The notes under the pieces: model-generated
Seen by the model: the letters and a program-made list of their open reading frames with translations, nothing else
What the model was told of the DNA's origin: nothing
Databases searched by the model: none
In this document: positions 43,649 through 53,143 of the stretch, in pieces
How positions within the stretch are numbered: the stretch's first letter is position 1
How the letters are laid out: each line of letters begins with the position of its first letter
Translations under genes and position numbers: made by a program
Assembly: GCA_964401045.1 (NCBI GenBank)
Contig: CAYNXB010000001.1
Location: 1-64,000, forward strand
Length of the DNA stretch: 64,000 bases
Direction of reading: 5' to 3'
DNA from: CAYNXB01 sp964401045
Lineage (GTDB): Bacteria; Pseudomonadota; Alphaproteobacteria; Sphingomonadales; Sphingomonadaceae

Positions 43649-44383
43649 ATGACCAGACTGGATGGAAAGACCGCCGTCATCACCGGTGGCGCCACCGGGA
43701 TCGGGCTCGCCGCGGCAAAGCGCTTCATTGAGGAGGGCGCCTTCGTCTTCATCTTCGGCCGCCGGCAGGAAGCGCTCGACGCGGCCATGGCAGGGCTTGG
43801 ACCCAATGCCCGGGCGGTGAAGGGCTCGGTTTCCGATGAGGCCGATCTCGACCGACTTTACGCCGCGGTGCAGGCCGGGCGCGGAGGCCTGGACATCGTC
43901 TTCGCCAACGCCGGCGTGGGAAGCCAGCTTAAGCTCGGCGAGATCACCGCGGCGCACATCGACGAGACCTTCGCCATCAATGTGAAGGGTACGATCTTCA
44001 CGATCCAGAAGGCGTTGCCGCTGATGGGCGAAGGCGGTTCGATCATCCTGACCGGATCGAGCGCCGGCACCACGGGCGCCCCGGCGTTCACCGCCTACAG
44101 CGCGAGTAAGGCAGCCGTGCGCAATCTCGCGCGGACCTGGGCGGAGGAACTGAAGGGCACCCGCATTCGGGTGAACGTGCTGTCGCCAGGGCCGACGGCG
44201 ACCGAACTAGCCAAGGCGGCGCTCGGCGATGAAGGTCAGAAGGCCTACGGCTCGATGACCGCGCTCCAGCGCATGGCCGATCCGGCGGAGATCGCTGCAG
44301 CGGCAGCCTTTCTCGCATCATCGGACAGCAGCTTCATGACCGCCAGCGAACTCGCCGTCGACGGCGGGCTGGCGCAACTCTGA
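43649..44383 (+). CDS. Short-chain dehydrogenase/reductase (SDR 1)
   Basis: A 244-aa classical SDR: cofactor loop TGGATGIGLAAAKR (residues 12-25), NAG as FANAGVG, catalytic Ser in ILTGSSAG and YSASKAA (Tyr-Lys), and the SPGPTATEL cap. Arg41-Arg42 after the second strand (FGRRQE) suggest NADP(H). The substrate is unknown. It is clearly paralogous to the next gene, and its promoter region is shared with the LysR gene. Confidence 0.88.
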   Translation: MTRLDGKTAVITGGATGIGLAAAKRFIEEGAFVFIFGRRQEALDAAMAGLGPNARAVKGSVSDEADLDRLYAAVQAGRGGLDIVFANAGVGSQLKLGEITAAHIDETFAINVKGTIFTIQKALPLMGEGGSIILTGSSAGTTGAPAFTAYSASKAAVRNLARTWAEELKGTRIRVNVLSPGPTATELAKAALGDEGQKAYGSMTALQRMADPAEIAAAAAFLASSDSSFMTASELAVDGGLAQL

Positions 44384-44420
44384 CCCGGGCGAGGTCCCGC
44401 ACACAATGAAGGATAAGATT

Positions 44421-45173
44421 ATGAAGAAGCTTGAAGACAAGGTCGCCGTCATCACGGGCGGCAGCAGCGGAATCGGATTGGCCACGGCCAAGCGCTTCGT
44501 TGAAGAAGGCGCGCACGTCGTGATCACCGGGCGACGAGAGGATGAGCTGAAGAAGGCCGCGGCCTACATTAAGGGAAACGTCACGACGGTCGTGGGCGAC
44601 GTCTCGCGCTTGGAAGACCTGGATCGGCTCTACGCCGTCGTGAAAGCGAAGCATGGTCGCGTCAACATTCTTTTCGCGAACGCAGGCGCAGGGACGATCG
44701 CTCCGCTTTCGGGAGCTACCGAGGCCCATTTTGATCAGACTTTCGACGTAAACGTGAAGGGGCTGTTCTTCACAGTCCAGAAGGCCCTTCCCCTCTTCAC
44801 AGACGGCGGATCGATTGTCCTCAACTCCTCGGTCTCAAACGTGTTGGGACTGCCAGGGTTCAGCGCCTACGCCGCGAGTAAGGCGGCAGTGCGAAACTTT
44901 GCTCGCGCTTGGACACTGGAGCTGAAAGATCGCAAAATCCGCGTGAATTCGGTGAGCCCGGGGCCAACCGAAACCCCGGCGTTAGAGACAACGACGGGAC
45001 TTACCTCCGAGCAAGCAGAGCAAGCGGCCGCCCAATTCGCTTCGCAGATCCCGATGGGCCGCAGAGGCAAGCCGGAGGAAATCGCGTCCGCCGTCACGTT
45101 CCTCGCCTCCGATGAAAGTTCTTACATCACCGGCGTGGATCTCGCCGTCGATGGCGGCATGGCGCAGGTCTGA
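44421..45173 (+). CDS. Short-chain dehydrogenase/reductase (SDR 2)
   Basis: A 250-aa classical SDR: TGGSSGIGLATAKR, FANAGAG, LNSSVSN and YAASKAAVRNFAR. It resembles SDR 1 throughout, including NVKGLFFTVQKALPLF, which points to tandem duplication. The ATG at 44421 is chosen because AAGGA lies 7 nt upstream; the ATG at 44406 has no ribosome site. The base composition of its 5' half is a little less GC-rich than its neighbours (by eye). Confidence 0.87.
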   Translation: MKKLEDKVAVITGGSSGIGLATAKRFVEEGAHVVITGRREDELKKAAAYIKGNVTTVVGDVSRLEDLDRLYAVVKAKHGRVNILFANAGAGTIAPLSGATEAHFDQTFDVNVKGLFFTVQKALPLFTDGGSIVLNSSVSNVLGLPGFSAYAASKAAVRNFARAWTLELKDRKIRVNSVSPGPTETPALETTTGLTSEQAEQAAAQFASQIPMGRRGKPEEIASAVTFLASDESSYITGVDLAVDGGMAQV

Positions 45174-45205
45174 CCCCTCGCATCAAACAAGATCGGAGAG
45201 ACATC

Positions 45206-45805
45206 ATGAACTACGCAATCATCGGCTTCGGCGAGATCGGCCAGACCCTGGCCAGGGCATTTGCCCGACGCGGCATCGACGTATCCGTCGCCACCACGCG
45301 CGACCCGGAGAGCTTTGCATCCGCCGCGGCAGCGATCGGACCCGGGATCACTCCCAAAACGCTCGCGGAAGCCGTCGAGGCAGACGTCATCTTCCTGGCT
45401 GTCCGGTTCCAGTCGCACCCGGATGTCGCGAAGGCGCTGCCCAACTGGCGGGGGAAGATCATCGTCGATGTGACCAACGCATACGGCGTGCCCGATGAAG
45501 ACCTGGGCGGGCAGCCTTCCGCAAGGGTCGTCGCCCAGGCCTTCGCCGGCGGCAGGCTGGTCAAGGGCTTCAACCACCTGGTCGCTGCCGTGCTCGACCA
45601 GGATCCGGCCGTCCAGGGCGGCAAGAGAGTCGTGTTCCTGGCGAGCGACGATGACGCCGCAGCCGAGGAGATCGCGACGCTCGCGGGACATCTCGGCTTC
45701 GCGCCGATCAAACTTGGCGGACTTTCGGAAGGTGGCCTGCTTGTGCAGGCGCACGGGAATAGCTGGGGCCGACTGATCTTCAAGGACCTGGTCAAGTTCG
45801 ACTGA
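45206..45805 (+). CDS. NADPH-dependent F420 reductase-like NAD(P)-binding protein
   Basis: A 199-aa protein with an N-terminal Rossmann loop (AIIGFGEIGQTLARAFARRG) and the layout of F420H2:NADP oxidoreductase/NAD(P)-binding YceM-type proteins (GKIIVDVTNAYG, VKGFNHLVAAVL, VVFLASDDDAAAEEIATLAG). No F420 genes are seen here, so it probably uses another acceptor. Ribosome site GGAGAGACATC. Co-directional with the SDRs. Confidence 0.8.
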   Translation: MNYAIIGFGEIGQTLARAFARRGIDVSVATTRDPESFASAAAAIGPGITPKTLAEAVEADVIFLAVRFQSHPDVAKALPNWRGKIIVDVTNAYGVPDEDLGGQPSARVVAQAFAGGRLVKGFNHLVAAVLDQDPAVQGGKRVVFLASDDDAAAEEIATLAGHLGFAPIKLGGLSEGGLLVQAHGNSWGRLIFKDLVKFD

Positions 45806-45869
45806 AACAGGTCTCCACCGGAGAATATCTCATGGCAAACCCGACGACCGGCGAGCGAGAGAGAGCAGC

Positions 45870-46682
45870 ATGATCATCGATCTGACCGGCCGCAAGGCCA
45901 TCGTTACCGGGTCCACCGCCGGCATTGGCCGTGCCACAGCGGAAGGGCTGGCGCGCGCCGGCGCCGCGGTCGTCGTCAATGGCCGCACCGACGCGCGCGT
46001 CGAGGAGGCCGTGCGACAGATTCTCCAGGCAGCGCCCCATGCCGACATCACCGGCGTCGCGGCGGACATGGCGACGGGCGAAGGCGTGGCGGCGCTGATC
46101 GCAGCGGCGCCTGACGCTGACATTCTCGTCAACAATGTCGGGACCGCCCATATCCGGGAGTATCACAGCGTCGACGACATCGCCGCCATTCCCGACGAAG
46201 AGTGGCTGGGCCTGTTCCAGCTCAACGTCATGAGCGGCGTGCGCGCGACGCGGCACTATTTGCCCCGGATGGTAGGCCGGGGTTGGGGGCGTGTCGTATT
46301 CGTGAGCAGCGAATCCGCCGTCAACATCCCCAAGGAAATGCTCGACTACGGCATGACCAAGACCGCGCAGCTCGCGGTGTCGCGCGGGTTCGCGGAGGCC
46401 GTGGCGGGCACTGGCGTGACGGTCAACGCCGTCCTGCCCGGTCCGACTCGCTCCGAAATCCTCGGCGATTTCATGGCGCAACAGGCGGAGGCGCAGGGCA
46501 TCACGCAGGATGAGGCCGAACAAGGCTTCCTCGCGGCGATGCGCCCGACCAGCCTGCTCGGCCGCTTCGCGACGACCGACGAGGTCGCCAACATGATCGT
46601 CTACGCCTGCTCCGAACAGGCTTCGGCGACGAGCGGCGCGGCATTGCGGGTAGACGGCGGCGTGGTGCGCTTCGTCGGCTGA
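45870..46682 (+). CDS. Short-chain dehydrogenase/reductase (SDR 3)
   Basis: A 270-aa SDR: TGSTAGIGRATAEGLARAG, VNNVGTAHI (Asn-Asn-Val-Gly in place of the NAG), SSESAVNIP with catalytic Ser, and DYGMTKTAQ (Tyr-Lys). It differs in subfamily from SDR 1/2 (a long loop around HSVDDIAAIPDEEW). The TGSTAGIG and NGRTDARVEEA segments suggest NADP(H). Behind GAGAGAGAGC. The substrate is not predictable. Confidence 0.86.
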   Translation: MIIDLTGRKAIVTGSTAGIGRATAEGLARAGAAVVVNGRTDARVEEAVRQILQAAPHADITGVAADMATGEGVAALIAAAPDADILVNNVGTAHIREYHSVDDIAAIPDEEWLGLFQLNVMSGVRATRHYLPRMVGRGWGRVVFVSSESAVNIPKEMLDYGMTKTAQLAVSRGFAEAVAGTGVTVNAVLPGPTRSEILGDFMAQQAEAQGITQDEAEQGFLAAMRPTSLLGRFATTDEVANMIVYACSEQASATSGAALRVDGGVVRFVG

Positions 46683-46834
46683 TCCGTCTGCGCTACGCCG
46701 CGGCGACAAATTTTCGCAGCACGGCGAACGGCAGCTCTCGCTGAAAGCCGACGCCCCACCGGGGCGCGGCCGTGAGCAGCCGGCGGCGCTTCAGGCAAAT
46801 CGGCATGGGCAGTGCTTCCCCGTTCTGCCGCCGA

Positions 46835-47584
46835 TCACAGGAGCGCCATGCCGCCGTCGACCTTCAGCTCGATTCCCGTGACAAAGCTCGCTTGGTCCGA
46901 AGCGAGAAATAGTGCCGCTTGCGCCAGTTCCGCCGGCCGGCCCAAGCGGCCAAGCGGGATCGAGGCCGCGATCCGTTTCTCGAACTCGGCCCGCTCTTCG
47001 GGCGCGACGCCCATCTTCTCGATGATCGCGGTGTCGGTCGGGCCGGGACTGAGGACATTTACCCTGACGCGACGCGCCATGAGCTCGATGGCCCAGCTGC
47101 GCGCGAACGCGGCGACTGCTGCCTTCGACCCGGCATAGACCGCATGTCCCTCGAACACCCGGCTGCTGGCCAACGAGCCGGTGAGCACGATCGCGCCGCC
47201 GTCCTGCATGATCGGGACGATCTTCTGGACGCCGAAGAAGGTGCCGCGCGCGTTGACCGCGAAGACCATGTCGAACTCGGCGGGCGAGACCTCTGCGGAG
47301 TGCCGGACAGTGTTGACGCCGGCATTGGCGACGTAGGCGTCCAGGCCACCGAACCGGTCGGCGATCTGCTTCGCGACGGCCTCGTGGTGCCGTGGATCGG
47401 CGACATCTCCGGGGATGACGAGCGTGCCGGGACCTATCAGGTCCGCCGCCCGATCGAGCGCCTCGCGATTGCGGCCGGTGATCGCCACCCTGGCCCCTTC
47501 CGACGCGAACAGCGTCGCTATGGCCAGCCCGATGCCGCCGTTGCCGCCGGTGACCAGGGCCACCTTGTCCTTGAGTAGGTTCAT
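46835..47584 (-). CDS. Short-chain dehydrogenase/reductase (SDR 4)
   Basis: A 249-aa classical SDR: TGGNGGIGLAIATLF, VANAGVNT, LTGSLASS and YAGSKAA, ending GIELKVDGGMALL, typical of the 3-oxoacyl-ACP reductase/glucose dehydrogenase-like set. It is convergent with SDR 3 (152 nt of non-coding sequence between). ATG at 47584; an upstream reading would add 67 residues of low-complexity sequence and is rejected. Confidence 0.87.
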   Translation of the reverse strand: MNLLKDKVALVTGGNGGIGLAIATLFASEGARVAITGRNREALDRAADLIGPGTLVIPGDVADPRHHEAVAKQIADRFGGLDAYVANAGVNTVRHSAEVSPAEFDMVFAVNARGTFFGVQKIVPIMQDGGAIVLTGSLASSRVFEGHAVYAGSKAAVAAFARSWAIELMARRVRVNVLSPGPTDTAIIEKMGVAPEERAEFEKRIAASIPLGRLGRPAELAQAALFLASDQASFVTGIELKVDGGMALL

Positions 47585-47835
47585 TCCCGCAACTCCAGTT
47601 GTTGGCGGGCCTGCGATGGGCGAGGCCCAGGCTCGCCGCGCGACCGTCGCGGTCACGCCACTGGCTCCGAAAATGCGCGCAGGGCGAAGCCTCGGCCAGC
47701 TGACCGCAGGTATTCGCCGCGCCATGCCGACGGCGCTCGCGGCGGGGGAGCGCCATGCCCGGAGCGTGTCGTTTCCTATCCTCACGTAGAACCGACCCCC
47801 GCCCGGGGGATAGCTCGTGCCGGCGCGGTGCGCGG

Positions 47836-48834
47836 CTAGGATCGCGTCCTAATCCGGCTGGTGATCCCAAGCGAGGCCGCATGGCTCGCGGCCGCGCGCC
47901 GCAAGGCATTGGGGGACCGCCCAAATGTTCGGATGAAGGCCCTGCGCATGCGCTCGGCATCGCCAAAGCCGACCGCGGCGGCAATCGTGTCGAGCGTTTC
48001 GCTGCCATCCTCCACCCGCGGCCGAGCCGCCTCCGCACGCAAGCGCTCCACTGCCTTGGCCGGCGGGATTCCCGTAGCTGTAGTGAAGGATCGGCTGAAC
48101 TGGCGCACGCTCAGTCTCGAGACCGCGGCCAGGGTCTCGACTGAGAGCTGTTCGTGGAGATGCTCGCGGGCGAACGACAGCACGTCATGAATGCGGTCCG
48201 AACCGGGGTCGAGATCGAGCAGCGAGGAGTACTGCATCTGTCCCCCTGGACGCCTGTAATATACGACCATCATGCGGGCCACGGTCTGCGCCAGTTCACG
48301 CCCCAGATCCTCCTCGATCAACGCGAGGGTGAGGTCGATTCCAGCCGACATTCCGGCGGACGTCCAGATCCCCCCGTCGTTGACGTAGATCCGGTCGCCC
48401 GCGACGCTGATCGCAGGAAACCTTTCCTGCATAAGCGGTGCCCAGCGCCAATGTGTCGTCGCCGTGCGCCCGTCGAGAACGCCGCATTGCGCCAGCAGGA
48501 ACGCTCCCATGCACACGCTTGCCGTGCGGCGGGCGCTGGCGGAGGCGTCGCGCAGGAACTCGACGGCGGCTTGCGGTGCCGGGCCGTTCGACAGCCCGGG
48601 ATCGCCGACAACGACGAATGTGTCGAGGCCAGTGGAGGAAACCGGAATGGTCGAGACCATCAGCCCCGAGGAAGAGGCGACGGAGCTCCCTTCGATCGAC
48701 ATGAACGAGAAGTGATAGCTGCCCGGCGCGAGCAGGTTCGCGGTGGAGAAGGCTTCAAGCGGACCGCTGAGGTCGAGCAATACGAAGCCGGGATAGACAA
48801 AGAAGCCGACATGGCGGGAGACGTCCGAAATCAT
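47836..48834 (-). CDS. GlxA-family transcriptional regulator (DJ-1/PfpI + AraC)
   Basis: A 332-aa two-domain regulator. The N-terminal DJ-1/PfpI-like domain (about 5-170) begins HVGFFVYPGFVLLDLSGPLE and carries the nucleophile-elbow Cys in TASVCMGAFLLAQCGVLDGR. The C-terminal AraC double HTH (about 215-325) contains LSVETLAAVSRLSVRQFSRSF and DTIAAAVGFGDAERMRRAF. ATG at 48834. It may control the SDR genes downstream on the same strand. A ligand is unknown. Confidence 0.88.
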   Translation of the reverse strand: MISDVSRHVGFFVYPGFVLLDLSGPLEAFSTANLLAPGSYHFSFMSIEGSSVASSSGLMVSTIPVSSTGLDTFVVVGDPGLSNGPAPQAAVEFLRDASASARRTASVCMGAFLLAQCGVLDGRTATTHWRWAPLMQERFPAISVAGDRIYVNDGGIWTSAGMSAGIDLTLALIEEDLGRELAQTVARMMVVYYRRPGGQMQYSSLLDLDPGSDRIHDVLSFAREHLHEQLSVETLAAVSRLSVRQFSRSFTTATGIPPAKAVERLRAEAARPRVEDGSETLDTIAAAVGFGDAERMRRAFIRTFGRSPNALRRAAASHAASLGITSRIRTRS

Positions 48835-49279
48835 CGTATCAACGTCCTTTGCGGTGATCGGAGGGAGGACTAGTCTCTTGTCCGGCGTCGCGCATCTTCC
48901 GGCCCGTCTGGTTGCCCGCCGCGACCGCACGATCCGGTACGCCTTAGGGGGCTAATCGATGAAATATCTTAGCCCGATCGCATCGCGCTTTCCATCCGAC
49001 ATCTATGGTCTGAATCCGGCCGACTTGCGGCCGGCGCGTTCCGACATCTGGAGTCGATAGCGTGGCGTACCCGTCGATCGAGCGCCGGCACGACTTGTCT
49101 CGACGAACGCGGAGTGCCGCGCGGTCCGCTGAGCGACCCGGTGCTGGCGGTGGCCAGGAAAGCTCCTGCGTGGTTCGGCACGGAAGTTCCGGCATGGCTC
49201 GGCGCACGTGCGCCCGGCCGTCCGCCTGCCCTCAAGGCGAAGAATCGATCTGCCCGCAATCGAGAATGGAGTTCGCGTA
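48835..49279. other. 445-nt divergent intergenic region (GlxA-type / FixJ-type genes)
   Basis: No gene is supported. It contains an inverted repeat, GGGCTAA (48949-48955) and TTAGCCC (48969-48975), around a 13-nt A/T-richer spacer, the lowest-GC patch nearby. This could be an operator for either regulator. The rest reads as short Arg-rich frames. Confidence 0.4.
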
Positions 49280-49924
49280 ATGACTGGCGCGGTTGCCACA
49301 GAAGCCGAACCCCTGATTGTGGTCGTGGACGATGATACGATGGTGCGCGATTCGATCAGCGAACTCCTGCAGTCGGTGGGGATCGACGTCATCGGGTTCG
49401 GATCGACCCGTGAACTGCTCGAAGCCGACTTGCCGGCGCGGCCCGGCTGCATCGTCCTCGACGTGCGCATGCCGGGTTCCAGCGGGCTCGACCTTCAGCA
49501 ACACCTCGCCGCGTCCGGTAATCCGAAGCCGCTCATATTTCTGACCGGGCACGGCGATATCCCCATGTCGGTGCAGGCAATGAAGGGCGGCGCCCTCGAC
49601 TTTCTGACCAAGCCTTTTCGCGACCAGGTGCTGCTCGATGCCGTGGCTGCAGGGATCGAGCGCGACATTGAGCAACAGGCCACCGCACGCGTGGTCGCGA
49701 GCTATTCGAGCCGGCACGCGAGCCTGACGCCGCGTGAACGCGAGGTCCTGCGCGAGGTTGTTCGCGGTCGCCTGAACAAGCAGATCGCGTTCGAACTGGG
49801 CATCAGCGAAGTCACCGTGAAGCTTCACCGCAGCAGTGTGATGAAGAAAATGGAAGCGCGAACGGTCGGAGAACTCATCCGGGCCTGGGATATGCTCCCG
49901 CCGGAGCTGCAGGCGGCGGCCTAG
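49280..49924 (+). CDS. FixJ-family response regulator
   Basis: A 214-aa regulator with receiver (DDD 17-19; phosphoacceptor Asp61 in IVLDVRMPGSSG; Lys in FLTKPFRDQ) and an intact LuxR-type HTH (LTPREREVLREVVRGRLNKQ, then IAFELGISEVTVKLHRSSV). Start ATG 49280. It forms a divergent neighbour to the GlxA-type gene and precedes a receiver/kinase pair, which probably phosphorylates it. Confidence 0.9.
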   Translation: MTGAVATEAEPLIVVVDDDTMVRDSISELLQSVGIDVIGFGSTRELLEADLPARPGCIVLDVRMPGSSGLDLQQHLAASGNPKPLIFLTGHGDIPMSVQAMKGGALDFLTKPFRDQVLLDAVAAGIERDIEQQATARVVASYSSRHASLTPREREVLREVVRGRLNKQIAFELGISEVTVKLHRSSVMKKMEARTVGELIRAWDMLPPELQAAA

Positions 49925-50006
49925 ACCATGGTATGGTTACGTTCCGGCCCGATCTCGGCGAGACTCGACCTTGGCCGACGCTGTCGGATTATCAAGGACG
50001 AGGCTG

Positions 50007-50402
50007 TTGTCGCAAAATCAGGTGGTTGCCATCGTGGATGACGATCGGTCCGTGCGCGAGGCGCTGGCCGATCTTCTCCAGGTCGAGGGGTATCCCACGC
50101 GTCTTTACGAACACGGCGCCGCGCTGCTCGCCGATGCCGGCTTCGATGAAATCGGCTGCGTGATCACCGATGTCCGGATGCCCGGGTTGAACGGCCTGGA
50201 TCTGCAACGCCGGCTGCGAGCGCGGAAGCCCTCCTTGCCGGTCATTTTTCTGACGTCGTCGGAAGATGAGGGCTTGCGCGCCAGAGCATTGGCCGACGGC
50301 GCGTTGGCGTGGTTTACCAAGCCGGTTTCCGACGATGAGCTGTTGGAAAGCTTGAGACGGCCACTGCACGGATCTGCGCCCGCCACTCCGATGGAAAGAT
50401 GA
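50007..50402 (+). CDS. Single-domain response regulator
   Basis: A 131-aa receiver: DDD (11-13), Asp55 in CVITDVRMPGLNG, Lys in WFTKPVS. No output domain. The TTG at 50007 is preferred because AAGGACGAGG lies just upstream; a TTG at 49971 would add 12 residues. It ends 1 nt before the kinase gene, so it is an operon partner, perhaps a phosphate shuttle between that kinase and the FixJ-like protein. Confidence 0.8.
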   Translation: MSQNQVVAIVDDDRSVREALADLLQVEGYPTRLYEHGAALLADAGFDEIGCVITDVRMPGLNGLDLQRRLRARKPSLPVIFLTSSEDEGLRARALADGALAWFTKPVSDDELLESLRRPLHGSAPATPMER

Positions 50403-50403
50403 C

Positions 50404-52131
50404 GTGAGCTCCGCGGCCCCACAGATGTTGAACGATGCCGACGGTGAAGCGCTTGCCCCGGAGCGGCACGGTCCGCTCCTGCCACGGTTCGAAGATGCGG
50501 CTCACGCCCACATGGACCGCGACACGACCGCCTGGTGGGCGCTCGACGTTTCGGCTGCACGCGAAATCATGAAGCGAGTCGCGGGTGGCGACGCGCCCGC
50601 GGACTGGGTCTTGCCGTTTTTGCGGCAAGTCCGGATTGTCGAAGTCGACCTGAACGTCGTCCACGCAGTGGCGCCTTACGGCGGCGGCAAGCGCGACATG
50701 ATCGGCCGCGCGATCTCGGAATTCTGGCCAGCCGAAAGCTGGCAGATGCTGGCGGAAGTGATCCTCGCGGCCGCTGCCGGCTTCCCCGCGGGCTCGCCGC
50801 CTTCCCGCGACATCTCTTCGCTCGCCTTCTCCCACGCGACGGTAAATGCCTCGGTCGATGAGGCCGGGGGCAAATCGGATATCGTCTTCATCTCCGCCGG
50901 GGGTGTGGTTACTGACAAGCGTTCGCTGTGGACTCTGAGGGCATCCGAACTTCGCTACAGCAACCTCATTCATCATTTGCCGTTTGCCTTGTTGCAGGTC
51001 GATTCGACCGCGATGCTGCCGATATTCGAGCGGCTTCATAGCAAGGGCGTCTCGGACGTGGTCGCTTACATCGAGTCGGCGGGCGAGCTTCCGATCCAGT
51101 CCCGCCAAATCGTGCGGGTGACCGATGCCAACATCAATGCGGTCGAGCTCTTCGGCGCCCATGGCAAGGAGGAGTTGCTCGCTCCGGTCGACTATGTGTT
51201 CGCGGCAGCGCCGGAGACCGCGAAACGAGTCATTCGGGCCCATTTCGAAGGCCGCAGAAGTTACGCCGAAGTAATGAAATTGCGGCGGCTCGACGGACGA
51301 CTCATCGATGTGGAGATCGGCGTCACCTACCCCACACCGCCGGAGCGGCTGGAGGTGACGCTCATCACCCTGACTGATGTCTCCGAGCGCTTGCGGACCG
51401 AAGCACAGCTGCGTCAACTGCAGGCCGATTACGCGCGTGCCGCGCGCATTTCGATGCTTGGCGAACTGGCGACCTCGATCGCGCACGAAGTCAACCAGCC
51501 ACTGTCGGCCATCGTTACCAACGCAGAAACAAGCATGCGCTGGATGAATCGGGACGTACCCAATCTCGCGAAAGTGAAGGAGCTGACCGGGCGGATTGCC
51601 GAAGGCGGGCGCCATGCCAGCGACATCATCAAGCGCATCCGCGCAATGGCTGCGCGCCGCGCGCTGGAACCCGCGCTGCTCGATCTGGGGGAAGTCGTTG
51701 CCGAAGCGCTCCACTTCGTACGCCACGATTTTGAAACGCGCTCGATTGCCCTGTCGATCGACGTTGCAGGCAACCTGCCGCGCGTCATGGGCGACCGGGT
51801 CCAGCTGCAGCAAGTGATCGTTAACCTGCTGATCAACGCGCAGCAGGCGCTTGCGCCCCACGACGAGGACCGCCTGATCGAGATCGGCATGCGCCGAACC
51901 GAACCCGACACCGTCACCATATCGGTCGAGGACAATGGCCCGGGCATCGCGGAAGCCGACCTCCAGCGCCTGTTCGACAGTTTCTTCACCACCAAGCACG
52001 ATGGAGTCGGGATCGGCCTGGCGATATGTCAGTCGATTATTGCCGCGCACGGTGGCACCATTTCCGCGCGAAACCGGCCGCAGGGCGGGGCCGCCTTCAG
52101 CTTCACGCTGCCCATCGCTCCCGAACAGTAA
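50404..52131 (+). CDS. Cytosolic PAS sensor histidine kinase
   Basis: A 575-aa kinase without membrane helices. Two PAS-like regions come first (about 40-150, poorly matched, and 175-320, including RYSNLIHHLPFALLQVDSTA), then a HisKA domain with phosphorylated His361 in IAHEVNQPLSAI, N box VNLLINAQQAL, G1 EDNGPGIAEAD and G2 GVGIGLAICQS. The HEVNQPLSAI type is that of FixL/DctB kinases. No haem PAS motif like that of the FixL protein is seen, so the signal is unknown. GTG start. Confidence 0.87.
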   Translation: MSSAAPQMLNDADGEALAPERHGPLLPRFEDAAHAHMDRDTTAWWALDVSAAREIMKRVAGGDAPADWVLPFLRQVRIVEVDLNVVHAVAPYGGGKRDMIGRAISEFWPAESWQMLAEVILAAAAGFPAGSPPSRDISSLAFSHATVNASVDEAGGKSDIVFISAGGVVTDKRSLWTLRASELRYSNLIHHLPFALLQVDSTAMLPIFERLHSKGVSDVVAYIESAGELPIQSRQIVRVTDANINAVELFGAHGKEELLAPVDYVFAAAPETAKRVIRAHFEGRRSYAEVMKLRRLDGRLIDVEIGVTYPTPPERLEVTLITLTDVSERLRTEAQLRQLQADYARAARISMLGELATSIAHEVNQPLSAIVTNAETSMRWMNRDVPNLAKVKELTGRIAEGGRHASDIIKRIRAMAARRALEPALLDLGEVVAEALHFVRHDFETRSIALSIDVAGNLPRVMGDRVQLQQVIVNLLINAQQALAPHDEDRLIEIGMRRTEPDTVTISVEDNGPGIAEADLQRLFDSFFTTKHDGVGIGLAICQSIIAAHGGTISARNRPQGGAAFSFTLPIAPEQ

Positions 52132-52355
52132 GCGGACCCGTCCCGGGGCCGGCCCCCGCGTGTCTTCAGATACCAGTGCGCTGCCGCGTGCCCCGAGCCG
52201 CGTTTTCTCCCAAACGCACCGATCGGGAGGGCTACCCTGAACCTTGGGTGAGGATGCCCGAGCCATTCGCCAGCCTGGCCCAACCCTGAGGCTGATAGCG
52301 CCGCGCCGAACTCGGGAGGATGATCCGTCCAGTTGCCCGGCATGGAGGAACGGCG

Positions 52356-53108
52356 ATGCGAGTTGTGGTCATAGGCGGTACCGGCCTGGTCGGTGCGAAG
52401 CTTGTCGAATACCTCGAGGGTCGCGGGCATCATCCGGTTGTGGCGGCCCGTTCAACCGGTGTCGATATCTCGACCGGCAAGGGGTTGAGCGCAGCGCTCG
52501 AAGGCGCCGAGGCCGTCGTCGATGTATCCAATTCGGGTTATCACGATGCCCCGGGCATGGAAGCCTTCTTCGAGGTCGCGGGCGCGCACCTGACGGCAGC
52601 CGAGCGCGCCAGCGAGATCCGCCACCACGTCGTGCTCTCCGCAATAGGCGCCGATCGCCTCGACAGCGGCTTCTTTCGCGCGAAGTGCCGGCAGGAGGAG
52701 ATCGTCGCGGACTCGGGCGTTCCGTTCACAATCGTCCGCTCTGCGCCGCTGTTCGAATACATCTACGGCATCGTCGACACCGTTAGCGACGGCGCCGCCG
52801 TTCGGGTTCCCCCGGTGCGCATGCAGCCGATCGCCGCGGAGGATGTCGCGCGTGCGCTGGCGGGCATCGTACCGGGACGGGGTGCCGGTTCAGTGATCGA
52901 GCTGGTGGGCCCCGACACCGTGCGCCTGCCCGATCTCGCGGCGGAGATCCTCGCCGCGAACGAGGACAATCGCCGGGTCATCGTCGATCCCGAGATTCCC
53001 TACTTCGGCGCGCGGATTGCCGAGGAACCCCTGATCGGCGGCGCGCACCCGCGCTTCGCCTCGACCTCCTTCGACGACTGGCTGCGCAGGTCGCTGGCGG
53101 TTGTCTGA
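52356..53108 (+). CDS. NmrA-like NAD(P)-binding protein 1
   Basis: A 250-aa atypical SDR with the Rossmann loop VVVIGGTGLVGAKLVEYLEG. No Tyr-x3-Lys active site is evident, as in NmrA/NAD(P)H sensors and YtfG-like quinone reductases. SGYHDAPGMEAFF and SGVPFTIVRSAPLFEYI are shared with the next gene. The ATG at 52356 follows GGAGGAACGGCG. The 224 nt upstream hold no gene. Confidence 0.84.
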   Translation: MRVVVIGGTGLVGAKLVEYLEGRGHHPVVAARSTGVDISTGKGLSAALEGAEAVVDVSNSGYHDAPGMEAFFEVAGAHLTAAERASEIRHHVVLSAIGADRLDSGFFRAKCRQEEIVADSGVPFTIVRSAPLFEYIYGIVDTVSDGAAVRVPPVRMQPIAAEDVARALAGIVPGRGAGSVIELVGPDTVRLPDLAAEILAANEDNRRVIVDPEIPYFGARIAEEPLIGGAHPRFASTSFDDWLRRSLAVV

Positions 53109-53143
53109 ACTTACATAACGCAATGAGAATGAAAGGATAAGTC

